DNA from: Rhizobiaceae bacterium
Lineage (GTDB): Bacteria; Pseudomonadota; Alphaproteobacteria; Rhizobiales; Rhizobiaceae
Direction: 5' to 3'
DNA: 7,452 nucleotides
NCBI GenBank assembly: GCA_913776675.1
Contig: CAJYRE010000055.1
Span: 1-7,452 of the forward strand
Under the pieces are notes generated by a model. It was not told the origin of the DNA. It searched no databases and saw only the letters and a list, made by a program, of their open reading frames with translations. Below, piece after piece: positions 6,435 to 7,452 of the stretch; position 1 is the first letter of the stretch; each line of letters starts with the position of its first letter. A program made the translations under genes and the position numbers.

Positions 6435-7103
6435 TCACTTTGCAAGTGGATTTTGCAGCGCAGTATTAACCAGTTCCATCACATCCTGGCACCGACGGTA
6501 AAGAACCTCTGGTGTATGGGTGGCAACAGACAAGGGATTGATCACACCTTCCAGCGCGATTGTGATGACAGATGCCGTGTGATGCGCATCCCGCACAAAG
6601 AATTGGCCAGCGGCCACCCCCTCCAGAATAATCGCTTCCAGAATGGTGGCAATCTTGGTGCGATAAAGCTCACCCGCCTGCAGTTCAAGATCGGCCGTCA
6701 GCACGATCATCTCAAAAAGATGCCGGTTCTCAGAAACATCCACCAGCAAAATGCCCAGCAATTCTTCGGCTAGGCGCAAAAGCTTTGCCTGCGGCCCGCA
6801 GGGCAGCTCCAGAGCCACCAGACGCTGCATCATTTTTTCCACATGCACCGACGCAATGGCATCCACCAAAGCCGTCTTGGCATGGAAATGTTTGAACACA
6901 TTGGCTGGTGACATATCCAGCGCCGCCGCAATATCGGCCATGGCAACCTGCTGATAGCCACGCTCCCGGAACAGGTCTTCGGCCACCGCGAGAATTTCCC
7001 GGCGCGTTTCAGCCGCAGGCCTGCGCGAACGGCGCACCTTGCACATCTGGACCTGATCGCCCGTATCCTTCAAGCCCCTGCTGCTGCTTTTGCGGTTTGT
7101 CAT
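6435..7103 (-). CDS. TetR/AcrR-family transcriptional regulator, probable pump repressor
   Basis: This 222-residue protein has the family's usual length and plan. A DNA-binding domain with the helix-turn-helix spans about residues 31-80 (TRREILAVAEDLFRERGYQQ, then ADIAAALDMSPANVFKHF with recognition helix 64-73). It is followed by an all-helical C-terminal domain that in this family forms the dimer and the ligand pocket. The N-terminus before the domain is basic and about 30 residues long. The ATG at 7103 lacks a clear ribosome-binding site, and Met20 is an alternative start. The start lies 5 bp after the purC stop, so translational coupling is likely. It lies directly upstream of the pump genes in the same direction. 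Many repressors of this class (AcrR, AmeR) are divergent from their pump. Repression of the adjacent operon, relieved by a drug-like ligand, is inferred from position and family. Confidence 0.93.
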   Translation of the reverse strand: MTNRKSSSRGLKDTGDQVQMCKVRRSRRPAAETRREILAVAEDLFRERGYQQVAMADIAAALDMSPANVFKHFHAKTALVDAIASVHVEKMMQRLVALELPCGPQAKLLRLAEELLGILLVDVSENRHLFEMIVLTADLELQAGELYRTKIATILEAIILEGVAAGQFFVRDAHHTASVITIALEGVINPLSVATHTPEVLYRRCQDVMELVNTALQNPLAK

Positions 7104-7108
7104 AACAT

Positions 7109-7452
7109 TCAGGACTGTGTCAGATAGGAATCAATATTTGCCTTGACCCGCTCACGCGGGGTCGCGCCGGAATCATCGGGTGTGAACGTCTGGCCGGTAA
7201 TGGCCTCATAGGCCTGAATATACACTCTGGATGTGGCCTCAATCAAATCCTGCGGAATTTCCGGGATGGGATCCTTGTAAGGATCGCAACGCTCGCCCAC
7301 CCATGAGCGTACAAAATCCTTGTCAAAGCTGGCCGGGCGACTGCCCTGCCCAAAAGCCTGCTCATAGCTTTCGGCAATCCAGTAACGGCTGCTATCGGGG
7401 GTGTGAATTTCATCGGCCAGAATGATCTTGCCTGTCTCATCGGTGCCAAATT
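7109..7452 (-). CDS. purC: SAICAR synthase, C-terminal part (phosphoribosylaminoimidazole-succinocarboxamide synthase)
   Basis: The gene enters from the window edge; the last 113 codons are present and end in TGA (7111-7109). The enzyme joins aspartate to CAIR with ATP to make SAICAR in purine biosynthesis, in the cytoplasm. The recognisable stretch is [14 protein letters not shown], the substrate-binding loop of the family, followed by [10 protein letters not shown] and the C-terminal helix [15 protein letters not shown]. The TPDSSRYW form and the extended tail are closer to yeast Ade1 and the longer bacterial enzymes than to the short E. coli type, which reads SPDGCRLW. The frame is continuous from the edge, with no sign of damage. 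It has no functional link with the pump, but shares its direction with the regulator gene 5 bp downstream. Confidence 0.93.
   Translation of the reverse strand, partial: FGTDETGKIILADEIHTPDSSRYWIAESYEQAFGQGSRPASFDKDFVRSWVGERCDPYKDPIPEIPQDLIEATSRVYIQAYEAITGQTFTPDDSGATPRERVKANIDSYLTQS

Noticed and set aside
1..7452. CRISPR array, insertion sequence, prophage or tRNA gene
   Set aside because: No regularly spaced repeats, transposase, integrase, terminal inverted repeats or cloverleaf sequence could be seen on either strand.

Overview
The window looks like chromosomal DNA of an alphaproteobacterium in the order Hyphomicrobiales, most probably a Brucella/Ochrobactrum-type organism. This rests on the style of the encoded proteins, the moderate GC content and the layout of the efflux locus. 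It is an inference from pattern recognition, since no search could be run. All recognised genes are on the minus strand, so transcription runs from high to low coordinates.

In transcription order: (1) the last 113 codons of an ADE1-like SAICAR synthase (purC, 7452-7109, cut by the window edge); (2) a TetR/AcrR-family regulator (7103-6435), whose start codon lies 5 bp after the purC stop; (3) a 173-bp intergenic region (6434-6262) with short repeated and inverted motifs, the best place for the pump promoter and operator; (4) a periplasmic adaptor lipoprotein (6261-5056); (5) an AcrB-type RND inner-membrane transporter (5011-1871); (6) an outer-membrane factor lipoprotein of the OprM/NodT type (1764-304); (7) a textbook intrinsic terminator (277-240). 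Genes 4-6 together encode a complete tripartite drug/proton antiporter crossing both membranes. The TetR protein is its probable local repressor. The plan resembles AcrR-AcrAB and the Brucella BepDE and Agrobacterium AmeABC systems, with the outer-membrane gene inside the cluster.

The low-coordinate end (1-239) holds no convincing gene. It contains a strong consensus-like promoter on the minus strand (TTGACA, 17 bp, TAGAAC) with a GC-rich discriminator, firing out of the window, preceded by AT-rich DNA and two copies of CATTGCAAG. This looks like the promoter of a strongly expressed, stringently controlled unit such as an rRNA or tRNA operon, but its product lies outside the window.

The main content is a well-known class of system. 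I found no clearly new system. The points worth a second look are regulatory: the purC-tetR coupling, the hairpins between and within the pump genes, the repeated motifs in the tetR-adaptor gap, and the outward promoter.
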